Below are positions 13,030 through 26,600 of a stretch of DNA of 64,000 bases, in pieces. The translations under genes and the position numbers were made by a program. Source of the stretch: Euryodendron excelsum (lineage: Eukaryota > Streptophyta > Magnoliopsida > Ericales > Pentaphylacaceae); assembly GCA_033060915.1 (NCBI GenBank), contig CM065378.1:9184001-9248000 (forward strand), in the 5' to 3' direction. The notes beneath the pieces were generated by a model. That model was not told the DNA's origin. It saw only the letters and a list, made by a program, of their open reading frames with translations, and made no database searches. Within the stretch, counting starts at the first letter, position 1, and every line of letters starts with the position of its first letter.

Positions 13030-15820
13030 TTAGAGAAAGTGTTGTTAAAATTGTTAGAAAATTATGGGGTCCAAACAAATATTTTTTCTCATGCAAAGCA
13101 CACAACCAAAGGTATGCTAATGTCATTCCATCACATGATGAAACCAAAATTATTATAGATTGTTACTTACAAATTTGGGTCCCATGGACAAAATAATAAT
13201 ATCACACATATATATTAACAGAAAAATCATGAGTAGAGTAGTATATACTCGGGGGCTACGTTGCCGACATGGCACGCACAAACGCAAGGCTAACAATGTC
13301 AAGTTGGTTTCTAAGGCCACTTGGGTGTGTTGTAATTGGCTTTCAATAGCATTGTTTTCTTCTGTTGCAGATAAGCTTTTATCTTCCTTTTACTAGTCAA
13401 TCTCTATCTGCACCATTATTACTACTCCAACTTGCAAAGAAAAACAAACCAATTATTTCTCACTTTATGTGTGTATATATATATGTGTGTGTGTGTGTAT
13501 GAATTAGGAGATGAAGATCATGGCTTGTAGGAGGAGACTTGTTACGTATATCGAGGTCAATCAAAGTCGAGAAAATGCCAATTTACAATTCCTTATTGGC
13601 CAACACAATGGGACTTCCTCCTATTACGCGTTTACACCATTCATTGGTTTTGAAAGTTAAACGCTGTCATGGTTTTGTCTGCATGTTGGAAAACTTGGAA
13701 CTTTAGTCACTTGGGGCATGTGATTTAGAAATATAGAAAATAAAGGACAACAAGTTGCATGGCATTGATCATATTATTATTAAACAAAGGTTAGATATAA
13801 TTTAGGATTATCAATTCTCTGTAAGTCAATTGGTCGAACGAAGAAATCAAGAAAACGATTGAAGATGCTAGCTACCGTAACTGGTTATTAAAAATATAGC
13901 CTCGAGTTTTGCCCTTTTATGGACCGGGGAGAGCTAGCCGAGCAAGCTACTTGTTCAACTAGCTCATGGTTTGGAGTTGGAACCAAAGGCACCCCTTTTC
14001 CCTCCCCCAGTATAAACAATGTTGTATCTCTTTTGTACTCAGAAATAAATAAATAAATACATATATATATATATATATATGCAGCAACCATGTGATGAAG
14101 ATGTTAGTTTACATGACTAATATTCAGTGGTAATTTCAAGGACTACGTGGCTCTACTATCTCCCTTCATAAGTAAGCAACACATGCAGACTGAGTCACAC
14201 TAAAACATTTTAACTTATAATAGTCAAAAGCTACAATCAGAATTCCAGCTTGGGAAGTGGAAATATTATCACTCAATAGAACAGCAAAATAATATTTATT
14301 AATGCCTGAGGAAGTCGTTGTTTCTCAAAAATCTCTGTACGCTTCCCATTAAAGAACAGTCAACAATTGGGTTTTATTTTCCAACTCCATCCAAGTTGTT
14401 AGTATGGCTTAAATAATATTAATACAAACCCATACAGTAGTTAGGTTAGTCTAATTCGGTGGAACTGTGGTCTCTCTCTCTCTCTCTCTCTCCAAGTTGA
14501 CAAATTGGTTTGGTCGGAAGGTGCATGGAAAATGAGACAAGCACGTGAGCTGGTTGATGGGTATTCAAGGTAAGGAGAGATTGTAGCCGTTCGATCCATA
14601 GAATGTTTTCAATGATGAGAACTGGTCAATATAGAATAACCATGGTGTAAAGAGAAAGGAGAAGACAAGTTCCTGCTAGCTTTGAAGTTCTTGACACTTT
14701 AGCCCATCAAATGGGGAAGAAATAAGAATACAGGTTCTTTAATGTGGTGTCGTAGGAGAGACTTAAAGCAAAATTAAAGAGGCAAGAGTCCCTGTAATTG
14801 GAATCAGATCGTGTCATACAGCATAATTGAATCTGAATCGAAATTTACTTGTCAAGTCAAAAGGAGCATCAGTATCTTATGCTTGTTTGAGGGACCATGG
14901 AATAATGGACGGAATTACATATACAGTGGGATAAAATTTCTGAATGAAATGGCTTATACGGTGTTTGATTACAGTTGAACAAGATAGGGCCATACTAAAT
15001 CCGATAATTGGATTGGAGGAGGACAATCCAGACCATGTAGATAACTAATACCAGCCTCAGCTTGCACCAAAAGAGGAATATGAGAGGCTTGGCAATCAAT
15101 ACCTCCCCAGTATCCCCCAAACAAACCTACTGTTACTATTATGCTTAACACACTCCAATAAATTTTGCTGGATTCAATTTATGCTGTGTTTAAAACCTGA
15201 ATTTATCAAGAGAAAAGCAAAAGAAAAAGAGAAAGAGAATGAAAAACAAAAATTATTATCTTTTCTCTCACCTTTTTTTTCTTTTTTCTTTTTCTTTTCC
15301 ATCACCAAATCCTTAATCTAAGAACAACCTCAAGAGAAAATAAAATATATTATTCAACCCAGTTTCAATGCTCGGAAACATGATTTACAATACTATTTTC
15401 TATGGACAAATTTCCAATCCAAGATCACCAATCTTCAAATTGGACCTAAAAATTGCCCAGATATGAATCATAGTTACCAAGAAATTCTTTTTGGAGGGCG
15501 AAGTTCGTTTTGCAGAACGGGTTAAGCCGCTTGCACCCAAGCATGATTACCCATCACCACTGTGAAAATGACTCGGAACAAAAGTAACAGTAGTATTCCT
15601 GCAGCAATTCTGGGTAGCAAAATGTTTTGCTTAACATATCACAAGCCATTAAGGGTATATTATGATATTTTTTATAGAAAAAACTTCAAATATACATTCT
15701 ACAGATGATGATTAATTCCAAGCTCAACCAGTCAATGTAAGGCATTGAGATAAGCATCTATGCACTGAAATTTGAAATCATATGTTATATTCTGTCAAAT
15801 GCCGAAAATTGGGTATGATA

Positions 15821-15824
<4 letters not shown>

Positions 15825-15875
<51 letters not shown>

Positions 15876-15907
15876 GGGGTTTGTTTTTTTTTGGGGGGGG
15901 GGGGGGG
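15825..15907. repeat. long G homopolymers (49 G and 15 G)
   Basis: An uninterrupted run of 49 G (15825-15873) is followed by a short T-rich spacer and 15 more G (15893-15907). It may be a G-quadruplex-prone tract or a sequencing/assembly artefact. It lies just past the 3' end of the RLP4-like gene. Confidence 0.9.
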
Positions 15908-16167
15908 TAATATGCTTTTGTTCAGTGTTATTCATGAATTAGATACAATTCATCCTACAAACTCAATGTGGTTTTTCAAGCCCCATTTCATACAAATTGT
16001 AGGGAAAAAAGCCAAAAGCCCTAAGTTGCCTCTTTTTTGAAGCAGTGGTGCTGTAACTCACTTGACATAGCTTGTAATTTGTACCAACAAATTTGAGTTC
16101 CCCTCTCAATTCCCTCTTTGGCGTGGAACTTGATTAAAATTAGTATTCTCCTTTACAAGAAGACTCC

Positions 16168-19100
16168 TTAATTTGAGTTCAAATTTGGTATGAAGCCTTT
16201 GGCATGTTGGCTCTCCATTTCAAGATCCATCAACGATTTCTGTCTATGGTACCTGTTTCTCTTTGCAGCAAGTGCTGAAAACAGAAACATTAACACTATG
16301 CAAGTTAAAAGTGATTGTGTCAAAATAAAATTTAAGCATAATACCCAAAAACCTCACATATGAAATATAAATGAACAAACTTAGATTTAACCAAAAACAC
16401 TAAAAGTCTGAATTGTAAATTCAATCAAACAACTCTTATGAATAGCAGAGAGGAATCCTATAAATTGATGCCTGCACATTTAATGTTTGATTATACAAGG
16501 AAAATATCATCAAGCACAATGATGGCAAAGAGCTCCTGACACAAAGTTTTTCTTATATTTCTCTTAGCGATAGAATCCATCCTATTATCATTCACAACAG
16601 AGAAATAAAGGTGCACTGAAGTTTAGAATGAGTCATTGCATTGGTTTATTGTAAGGCACACTTGAAAATGCATACAAAACAGAATCAGAGGATGAGGATC
16701 AATAAATATGATGAATACTGCACCTTCCCATGTGGTAGGGGTCGCAGTTTAGATAAGTTTGCATCACCAATGGGTCTGGGAAGGCCTGAAACAACATGCT
16801 ATTGTACCACCTTAAAGGTAAACCTAGAAATCTCTCCCTTTCTTTTATCCCTAGTAAGTAACCTACCATATGTCTCAACCCAACAAAGCCATTTCCACAA
16901 TTAGTTGGGGTAAGCCAAATGGGTTCAGTTTCGTCAAGATACTCTTAAGGCCATGCCACATCATCTTGGACCTTGCCCTTGTCATTGTAACACCATCCTT
17001 TTATGGTACTTTTCTAAAAGAGGCTGGACTTCTTGTTAGCAGAAAATATATATATACATTGTACTAGAGATGCAAGGCAAGTACTACAAAGCGAGCTCAA
17101 AAGGAAAAAATAAGCAAAGCAACAGATTACATATTTTGTTGAGTGGAAAATGGCCCAGAAAAATACCACAAGATAAGGCAAAAAAAAAGGGAGCCTCCAA
17201 CTTCAAAACAAGTTTAGTTACGTTGTTTATGGGCAAAAAGGTGTCTAAAAAAATACCCAAAAAAAGTTTGCATTCAAAGGGAGCCTCAACCGCTACCTTT
17301 ATGTAGGGTATGAATATTGGAAAGTTCCAGGTTCACACCCAACCAGAATAAGATCAGTGAAAGAACTTCACAACAAATGTAATTCCCCTAGTTAGTGGTA
17401 TTGTCAAACGAGTTCTCTGTTGTAACAATATTTACCAAGCAACTTATTTATCAAATTATAGGTAAATCATCAGCCAATTAATGAATCCAAGAAAGCAGAA
17501 CCACAATTTTTACAAGAATTTACTGCTTCCTTCAACGTATTGATGTTATTCTACTCACCTCACTCCTTGGTTTAGTTCAATGCATCTTTATCAACAAGTT
17601 ACAGAGACAGAGATTAAAAAAGAAAGGAAAAATAAATCTAGCTTTCATATTTAGCTTCTTACATCCAACAAGGAAAGTATCAATCTCATATCTATTAGCA
17701 ACAGCTCTCCACAAGCTTTTGAAAAGGAAAACCAATGCAAGCCCTCTGATCTTTCATGATTGCCCCCGATACCCAAGTAGCCAGCATTCTATAGGACAAC
17801 CATCAAAATCTAGAATGTAAGTTGAAGTATACAGAGGACTAGTCAAAGAAACAAGATTGCATTTCTGCAAAACCAACGAAAGGAGGCAGGAGAGTCTTGC
17901 AAGTCATCTTCTTATTCTTTTTTTTCTTCTTCTTTTTAAGTATCATCTCCTTATTTATTATGAAGTTCTGAGGGATATATTGTCTATGATTTTGGCGCCA
18001 TTCACGGTGCCTCAGGTGTTCCCTAAGACTGGCTGAACTAATTCATAGTTGAGGAGGATATCCTTTGAGCAAGCAGAGAAGGCAAACTTGGGATGGATCT
18101 CCTATTTGTATTTGAAGAAAAAGGAACCGGCATGTGTTCAAACGACGTGTTCAAACTACTAAAGGAATCTCCTTACTCTCAAGAAGAATAGCATGTTTTA
18201 ACTTTAGTTTCTTGAGTTAAAGGAATGTTAGATCCTTCTTTAGAAAGTCCTATGAATTATGTGGATAATTCGGAGTAAAGAGTGTACAGGAGTTGCTATT
18301 TTATACATCTAGTGTACATGGGAGCCTCCCCTATGGCGTCATTTATGGAAAAATTATATTTGTACCCATCAAAGAAACCGGGAAAAAAAAATGAAACAAA
18401 GAAGAACCCCTGTATAAAATTCTGAGAGGGAAGCTCAACAAGAAACTGTACTGAAACTTCCGTCCATGATTACTTTTGTGGTCTTACTTATGTCTCTAAA
18501 AATCCTACCAACTTCCATCATTTTAAAACCATAAAAAGCACTTTCATGACAACCAAGGGAAACCAAGAAAAAGAACTCAGAAGCACTTGGCTAAAACATG
18601 TCCTTTGGAAGATAAAAATTATGGTGCACCAAGCCAGAGAAATATAAATACCGCAACTAACAAAGAACTCTGAAAAGAAAGTGATCCACGGATTGTAGTG
18701 CCCCCTCACATAGAAAAATGCATATGAGGAATGAACTAGGCCACTTTAACATTTGAAGAGTCAAACTCTTGTGAGTGGCTGCACAAAGGCTTCAACTTTT
18801 TGCAAGCTTTGGATGGCCATAACACATAAAAAGAGGGAGTAGAAAGGGGAGTTCGGGGAACAAAATGCTTTGACCAAAAGGATATATATAGGAAACTAGA
18901 TCATAGGGTTCAAGGGACCAAACCACAATATAAGAATGAAGAGAACAAACAAATAAATTTAAAGACATGCATGATTAATTATTACTACATCGCGGCTGTA
19001 CACCGGTAGTTATTTATCTCACGTTTTTAGAGCGATCGGTATTTGGAGCCGTTGCAATGGAAGCATTGGCAATTGGCGTTTGAGGATGAACCTTGGATAT

Positions 19101-20533
19101 TTAATTCTGACAGAAGCACTTCACCATCTTTCTACGATTACAAGGAGACTCAATAGCTCGCTTAAATAACTTCGTTCTATCTTTTATTTTTTAGCAATTA
19201 TTTTTTTTCTTTATTATTACTTTTTTTCATTTTTTTAATTTGGATTGGAGTAGTGTTATTTCCTAATTGGTGGTATAATTTGTGAAGAATTGGAGGATAG
19301 GTTGTTTTGAAATTGTCACATTGGTGATTTGTTACATGGAGATTTGGATGTCAAATTAGGAGTATTTATGGAGAATTATACGAGCATGCATGGTATGAGG
19401 GATGCGCCTGCAACCCCTAATATATCACTTAGAGACTACATAAATGTTACTAATTCCAGCAATCCTTATTCACCTCCCTACAATCTGGGATGACGCTGTC
19501 AAGTTCCATCCCAATACTATGAACCACCACCACAATACTATGAAGCACCACCGCCTCCTTCACCTCACTATGCACCACCACCCCCTTCACCTTACATGGC
19601 TCCATCACCCTATCAACCTTATGTAGAAAGCCAAGAGGACACACTTCCCCTATATATGCAATATCCAATAAGGGTGGACTCTGAGTTCGATGAAACTTGA
19701 ACAACGAGAGAGAGCTATAGAACAACATGTCAATGATCTAGAGCGATGGGAGAGGGCCGCTAGTGAAATACAAAGAGATATAGCTCTTTTAAAACAACTC
19801 TGAGGTGTTTAAGAGCATGATAAGTTTTCGGCCCGACCACAACCCAACCTTGAATATCACAAACAAGAGGTTGAGACTAGCTTAAATCCACCTCACCATA
19901 ATGACCAAGACCAATTCATCACCAACCCTAGGATTGAGACAATTATAGAAGAAACCATCCGTCTCACAGTGTCTGAACTAAGGGAAGGAGTTCCTAGGGT
20001 GGATACAGTTGAGGATGAGGTTAAAGAAGAGGCAATCATTCTTCCCAAGGGAGGAAGAAAAAAAGGAGGGTGAGAAAGAAGAACTCAAGAGCGAGTAGTT
20101 AAGAAGAGAGTGAGGAAAAATGAGACAAAATAGAGAATTTTACAGATAGTGACCTATTTGTTGTGGATACAATTCCTCTTTTAAATGTTTTTAATGTTGA
20201 TAAACAAATAGGGAACACTAAAGGAGTTCATGACATGAGCTTATTTGGCACTTTTGTGCTCTATCAATTTACTTTCTCTACATTCTATCATCCTTTTGAT
20301 TCTTGTGTGCTTTATGATTACATTCTTGAGTTCAACGAAGATGCTAGAATTGTTTATTCTTATGCTTGCTTGAACTCTTTACAAGTTTCAAGAGTGGATG
20401 TATGAGATGATAGTAAATTTTTCCTATGTGGTATTGAGTAATCTCCTCTCAAATTTTGGTAGTAGTAGTAGTTAGTATTTTTTTTTTTTTTTCAAAGGTT
20501 TTTCATTTTATAGAGTTTTTTCCTAGTTTTTTT

Positions 20534-20600
<67 letters not shown>

Positions 20601-23600
20601 ATTAGTGGTAATTTGTTTGTTTTTTTTATTTTTTATTTTTTTTTTGTTTTGGTCTCTAATAAAAAAAATTTATTGCATATCTTGTTATATACATCAAACC
20701 TAGTCATGTTTTATAGATCAGTTTTAGGTGTTGCATTATATTGACTATCTTTTTTGTTTTTCTATTGTTTTGGTCTAATAAAAAAAAATTTATTATATAT
20801 CTTGTTATATACATCAAACCTTGTCATGTTTTATGGATCAGTTTCAGGTGTTGCATTATATTGACTATCTTTCCATCACTTGCATGTTTTTGCTTTTCTT
20901 TTGTTTTGGTCTATAATAAAAAAAAATTATTATATATCTTGTTATATACATCAAATCTTGTCATGTTTTATGGATCAGTTTCAGGTGTTGCATTATATTG
21001 ACTATCTTTCCATCACTTGCATGTTTTTGCTTTTCTTTTGTTTTGGTCTCTAATAAAAAAAATTTATTATATATCTTGTTATATACATCAAATCTTGTCA
21101 TGTTTTATGGATCAGTTTCAGGTGTTGCATTATATTACTTATCTTTCTGTCACTTGAGTTCTTCGACGGGGAGGGGGGGAGGGAATTAGTAGTAATTTGT
21201 GTGTTTTTGTTCTTTCTTTTGTTTTGATTTCTAATAAAAAAAATTTATTATATATCTTGTTATATATGGTTCGGGTATTGCGGTTTGTACCTTTGACACA
21301 CTTTTTCATATATTTTTTGATTAGTGATTATTGGATGCGTTGAGAATTATTTTTTACGAACCATATATATATTCATGTCAATGTAATTTTAGATTTGGAA
21401 ATGATTGGAGTGATGCAGTTCACTAAACTTGAGCTTAATTGTTAATTTACCTTCTTTTATGATGCATTGCAAGTTTTCGTTATAAAATCATTATAAGAGA
21501 AAAATTACATCATTGTGCATTATCATGCTATATGACATCTTCTATTGATTTTTTATACATGCATATCTTTAAAGGGTGAAGATTTTACCTTATGAGCTTT
21601 AGAGCCAATTTATTTTCTTTCAGAGGAGATATACATTTACTCAAGGATAATCATATTGATCTTCCACTCTTTCAATGGCTTCATTATACTTGGTTTTGAT
21701 TCATATGTTGGGTAATAGTTAAAAATTAGTGACACTTATACTTCCTTGAATTTCAAACTCGATGCATTTCGGATATTATGCTAAGCCATCTTGTTTCATT
21801 TTAGCTATTCATGCCTAGTTTCTTTCTCTTGATCTTCATACGTATACAATCTTTGAAAAAACATATCATTGTCGAAATATTTCCCCATGAAAGAGAATTT
21901 GATATCATTGCTAATGAGAGCTTACGAAAAGTTGTTTGGGGTTGAATAAAAAAGAAAAAGAAAAAGAAAAATATATATATTTGTGGAGAGAAGGCGGAAA
22001 AAGGAAGTTTGTATTTAAGATAAAAATAAAAAAGGAAAAAAAAAACTGAAGTGGAAGGAGAAGAAGAAAAAGTAGCGTGTAAAAAGTTGAGAAATTGAAA
22101 GTGTTTGCTTATTGATCATCACATATAGTGTACATGCATGTTTTGAGTGTTTTATCTCTTTTTCTCTCTATCCATGACTCTTCTTTCACATGGCCATAGC
22201 TTATCTAGAATATAAATAAGTTGAAAATTCTTTTGAGTATAGATCATTACATGTTGTTAACGCTTTAACTGTGAATATTCTTTCATAAAGCTATGTCAAG
22301 TTGATACACTTGCATCATTGCAGTTTTTGTTATTGGATTGTTCTACCTTGTGTTTCATGTATATTTATTCTTATAAAGAGAGACCCATATGTGCCATGTT
22401 TTTGTGAGTGTATGCCTGGTAAGTATTTGGATCAAAGCATAAAGGATATAATAGAATAAATTTGAGGCATTCGAGTTATATGTCATTATCAGTACACTCT
22501 TATGTAATTCTTTCTTAAATACTCTATGCCTTACACTTGTATGAATCACAATTTATGGTGAATTGAGAATTATCTTAAGCAAGTTATGTATGCTTCAAGT
22601 ATTTCTATGATTTTTCACATGACATAAATAAATGTTTGTGGGTACCATCATTGAAAATCTTCACAAGACACCACTCGTCCACTAGGAGTAATTTAAGAGT
22701 TTAAAAACTTGGTGCATATGCTAAATGACTACGAAAGTGAAGATTATCCTTTATTTTTAGTATTTTGCTAGGGACTAGCAAAAAGCTAGTTGAGGGGCGT
22801 GATTGTACTCTAAAAGTGCAATCTATATGCCTTAATTAGTTCTTTGTTAGACCTATATTAGGATTAATTGTTTAGTTTTAATCTTAATTCGTACTAAAAA
22901 CTTATTTTACTCAAAACAGGAGTCCCATGCTAAAAAGGACAAACTCGGGCGAAAAAGTCAACAACCGTTCAAACAATCAAGGTGGTCGTTTGAACGCTCG
23001 TTCGAACGATAGAAGAGAGCGTTCGAACAGTACGTCAATTTGTTCGAATGGTGCATCAAACGAAAGCTCGTCAAAATCATATCTGAAGCCCATTCGAGAG
23101 ATTCAGATAGCACAAAAAGGAGTCAGAAGTCCATCCGAAGCCCGTTAGAATGGGCATTCAAACGGGCCCAAAGCGTTTGAACGCTTCGCACGTTTTTCTA
23201 TTTTTCTTTGTCTATAAAAGCTGGGATTGTACATTGTTTAGGGAGTTCTTTTTAAGTAGTTAGTTTTTACGAGTTTTAAGGTTCCTTTGAGAGCTTTAAG
23301 AGTAGAACATTACAAAGTTTTCATAGTTTTTAATTCTTGTAATAAGATTTAACAACTTTCAATAATTTTTCAATCCTTGCAATCATATTCTCAGTCGTTC
23401 AATCAATTTATATATATCTTTGCGTATCTATTATAGCTTTCAATTATGACGATTGATTGAAGATCTCGGACGAACAATGGAGGTATAAGAATTCAATGTT
23501 TTTACCTTCTTCTTTTTAATTCTTTGGGATTAAACTCTAGATATTTACGAAAACTTAGATATTTGATTATGTTTGATAATATTTATGCACAAACCTTAAT

Positions 23601-26600
23601 TCGGTATATTTACTTCACAAGTAGATGGTATGCATCTATGATTCTAAACCTGATTTATTCTAGGTTTGATTGTTAAAGAATAACTACTTTTATCACTAAA
23701 TCTTCCAAATTAAATACTCATGATGTAGTCAACAATTTGAGTTATCAGAAACCTCAATCGGAATTCCAAGTGAAACAACTGATTGGAATAATTGATCTCA
23801 AGACTGTCTTTTATTAGTTTCAAACTGTTTTCATAGTTTAGATTAGATAAATCAACCTCTTCAAAACTATTTTCTTTTTGTTTTATTGGAGTGTTTCTCT
23901 GGGACTTCTGAACCAAGGTGAGTTTTTCTATATGCGCTAACCCTCTTTCCTAGTGGATCAACCTCGAACTTCACCAAGTAATTACTACTACATCATTGCT
24001 GTACACTAGCGGTTATTTAGTGCATGTCTTTGGAGTGATTAATGCAGCAAGGGCATCAGGTCTGCATCTTTTGAGTCATCAAAAGCATGAAGAAGACCAC
24101 ACTTTTAAGAAGCAACAGAATGGAAACAAACTAAAGTTTGGGAGAGATGGCATCTTAAACAGGAGAAAGGCGTGAAGGTATAGGAACTGTCACTGCCAGC
24201 TCACCATTCCCAAATGTTAATTTTAAATGCCAACTGAAAAGAGAAAATTTATGCAAGAATTGAGTGTCCTATAGCACAATGAGCAGTCAAAAAAAACAAA
24301 AGGTGCAGTTTCTGTCCTTTAGAAGAAAAACAGATTTCCAGATATATTTCTTCAGCCTGTAGGTCAATCCAAATAATTTCATGTTTCAGATTCTTTAGGC
24401 AGATTTCTTTTACTCAGCCCACACAACCTTCATACAAGTATATGAAGTTAGATAAGTTGTGTCAACCAATACTGAACATGAGTTTTTTTATCCTAACAAA
24501 AGAACTAAATGCAGCAGATGGTCGGGCAATCATGCAATAGAAAAACATTATGCCTTCAAACAGATACAGCAAATAAAATAGAACAAGAAAATTGTAAACA
24601 GGTAGGTTAATTTTTAACAACATACTTACCCATCAATTCTTGAGGGAGACCAAAGTCATAATCGTTATGCCCCCTCCTAATGCAGCATATGTATATCACC
24701 AACAAAAGAATGCAAAACATAACCAGAGAAGATATGCCTACTGCAATTTTGCCACCAGTGGATAAGCCATCACTTCCCCAGAATAGAGGACAGTCTGGCA
24801 AAGAAGGTACACCACACAAGCCTTTATTACCAGAGAGACTGAAAGAAATGTCGAAATCTCATCAGATAAGTGGAAAAGATTTATGAAAAGTGATCCAGAA
24901 GATATCGATAAGAAACAGCAATTTAGCTGGTAGTTAATAACATAATACTAAATTTATTCACATTGATCACATTACTGTAAGTCTGTAACTAGTGCAATCA
25001 AACTTCAAAAATATTACGAACACCTGATGCTGATCACAGTTGTAGATTGTATGTCATTTTCAGCTCTTTATACATGGAACAACAACAGTTTCTGAGATTA
25101 CAAATCTTCAATTTGATCTGTCCAAATCAAACTCAAGATAAAACAGCCTCAGAAAGAGCTCACCAAGAAGAATTGGTGCAATTGAATCCCATCCCAAGTA
25201 GTTAGGACTTACGGTTTTGTTCAGATGTAGAAGTGACCTCTGTAAGTGTGACTTTCAAGCAACATTTTTACAAGTCTTTCATCATTTGCGGTAATTGATT
25301 TTAAAGAAATTTTCTGCTCAAAGACACAGATATTTAATTGACAAGATAAGCTCTGACATTGCTTACAGCACAACTTGAAAAAATTACATTTTCAAGTACA
25401 TTTGAATAGCCATGGACACTGATGCACAAAAAAAATGTGATTTAACCATAAAGAAAACAGAACATAGTACAATACAAAAGGTATAACACCATATTCATGC
25501 TGGAGGGAAGCATTGGCAACCTTGGTTGTTAAGCAATATATAACAATAGAGAGACAAAGCTTGCAGGTTTAGTGGAGGGAAGCATCACCCACGAAGAGAA
25601 CTGGAAAGGGTAGATATGGAAACGATAAGAAGGTCAAGAACCTCTTCTCCAAAAGTAGTATCATGCTAGGATGCCTAAGTCCAGGGATTAAGACAGGAAG
25701 GGAAAAGGGTAGTGATGGATGTGCCCCTCAAAGTTTTCACTCAAGAGGAACGGAAGGGGAAAACCAGGAAGCAAACTGGTAGCCTGGTAGATCTAATCAT
25801 AATTGCCACGTGATAAAAGATTAGGTAGTTTAGGACTAAACCTTTATGGTTTTGGTCTCCTTGAATTCAGGAAAATAGAAGTTTCATATTCATGGATATT
25901 TTGGTCATTCTACAAAACTAGGAGTGTTATATTTTATTGAAATTAAAAATAAACGATCATCTGATGTGTTTTTTACCACTGGCACTAGCATTCTAATCAT
26001 CTTTTTGTGCTCATAGTCACAGCCCATATGATTCTTCCCTAAGAAGCATGGACAATGACAGGGGTACGGGTACGGGTAGGGGTACGGGTACAGACACGTG
26101 ACACAGCAATTTTTAAAAAATGAGAAAACAAACATGGGGTGTGGACACAGAAAAAAAAATGTTTCCTATACATTTTATTTGCTATATACATGAATATAAC
26201 ATTCACAAATTATCAAAGATATAAAATAAAATAAAATAAACATAATATTAATTCAACATGAAAAACACATTAAATCCATAATTTAATCCTTATTCAACAT
26301 AAAACATCATGAAAACAAGTACACAATTTAAACTTGCAATGCGTTTCATATGTGTCTAAGTGATAGATATATGTTGTTGCCATGTCCATCAAAAAATAAA
26401 TAAATAAATAAATATTCAGGACACACCAATTGGCATGTCCAATACGTCCCAGCGTGTCTGAGTATGTGTATCCAGCAAGGGTACAGCACCACCCTCTTAG
26501 AAGTGTCCGTGCTTTCTAGATTATACCTTATAATGTTCCACAACCAACATTTTGCATAATGGTCCCACATTGTCCAATGTTCTACTTCTTTGTACTAGTA

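Larger units (their letters stand above)
5404..16167. other. intergenic region upstream of TEM/RAV, downstream of the RLP4-like gene
   Basis: No gene is supported. The first 1-2 kb is the probable TEM/RAV promoter. Visible features are a compound microsatellite (6368-6429), a C homopolymer (about 6747-6766), a 60-bp tandem duplication (7854-7964), CT, TA and GA microsatellites (about 8820-8851, 11252-11281, 12996-13022, 14054-14080, 14471-14491) and G homopolymers (15825-15907). The rest is AT-rich sequence in which I see no coding or RNA signal. Confidence 0.7.
18976..24042 (+). mobile_element. 5' truncated, degenerate LTR retrotransposon inside intron 8 of the RLP4-like gene
   Basis: A short 5' LTR end (18976 to about 19040) matches the end of the 3' LTR (about 23978-24042); both contain ACTACATC..GCTGTACAC and GTTATTTA. 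Directly after it, TTTGGAGCCGTTGCAATGG resembles the tRNA-Asp-type primer-binding site of Athila/Tat-like gypsy elements, with mutations. A purine-rich tract (about 22780-22799) abuts the 3' LTR at 22800. Between them are a gag-like remnant, a minisatellite and a G homopolymer; I find no protease, reverse transcriptase or integrase. It is antisense to the host gene. Loss of most of the 5' LTR prevents finding a target duplication. Confidence 0.8.

Noticed and set aside
15181..15315. Purine-then-pyrimidine stretch starting GCTGTGTTTAAAACC, like the 2775 foldback element
   Set aside because: The right end lacks a matching inverted terminus, so it is at best a decayed fragment.
24680..24886. Plus-strand 68-codon frame near 24.7 kb
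   Set aside because: It is antisense to the transmembrane exon of the RLP4-like gene and has no recognisable features.
26062..26091. Interstitial telomere repeat
   Set aside because: The unit is GGGTAC, not TTTAGGG.
26400..26480. GACACACC/CATGTCC words shared loosely with about 33000-33130
   Set aside because: Similarity is limited to short words; no alignable unit or boundaries were found.
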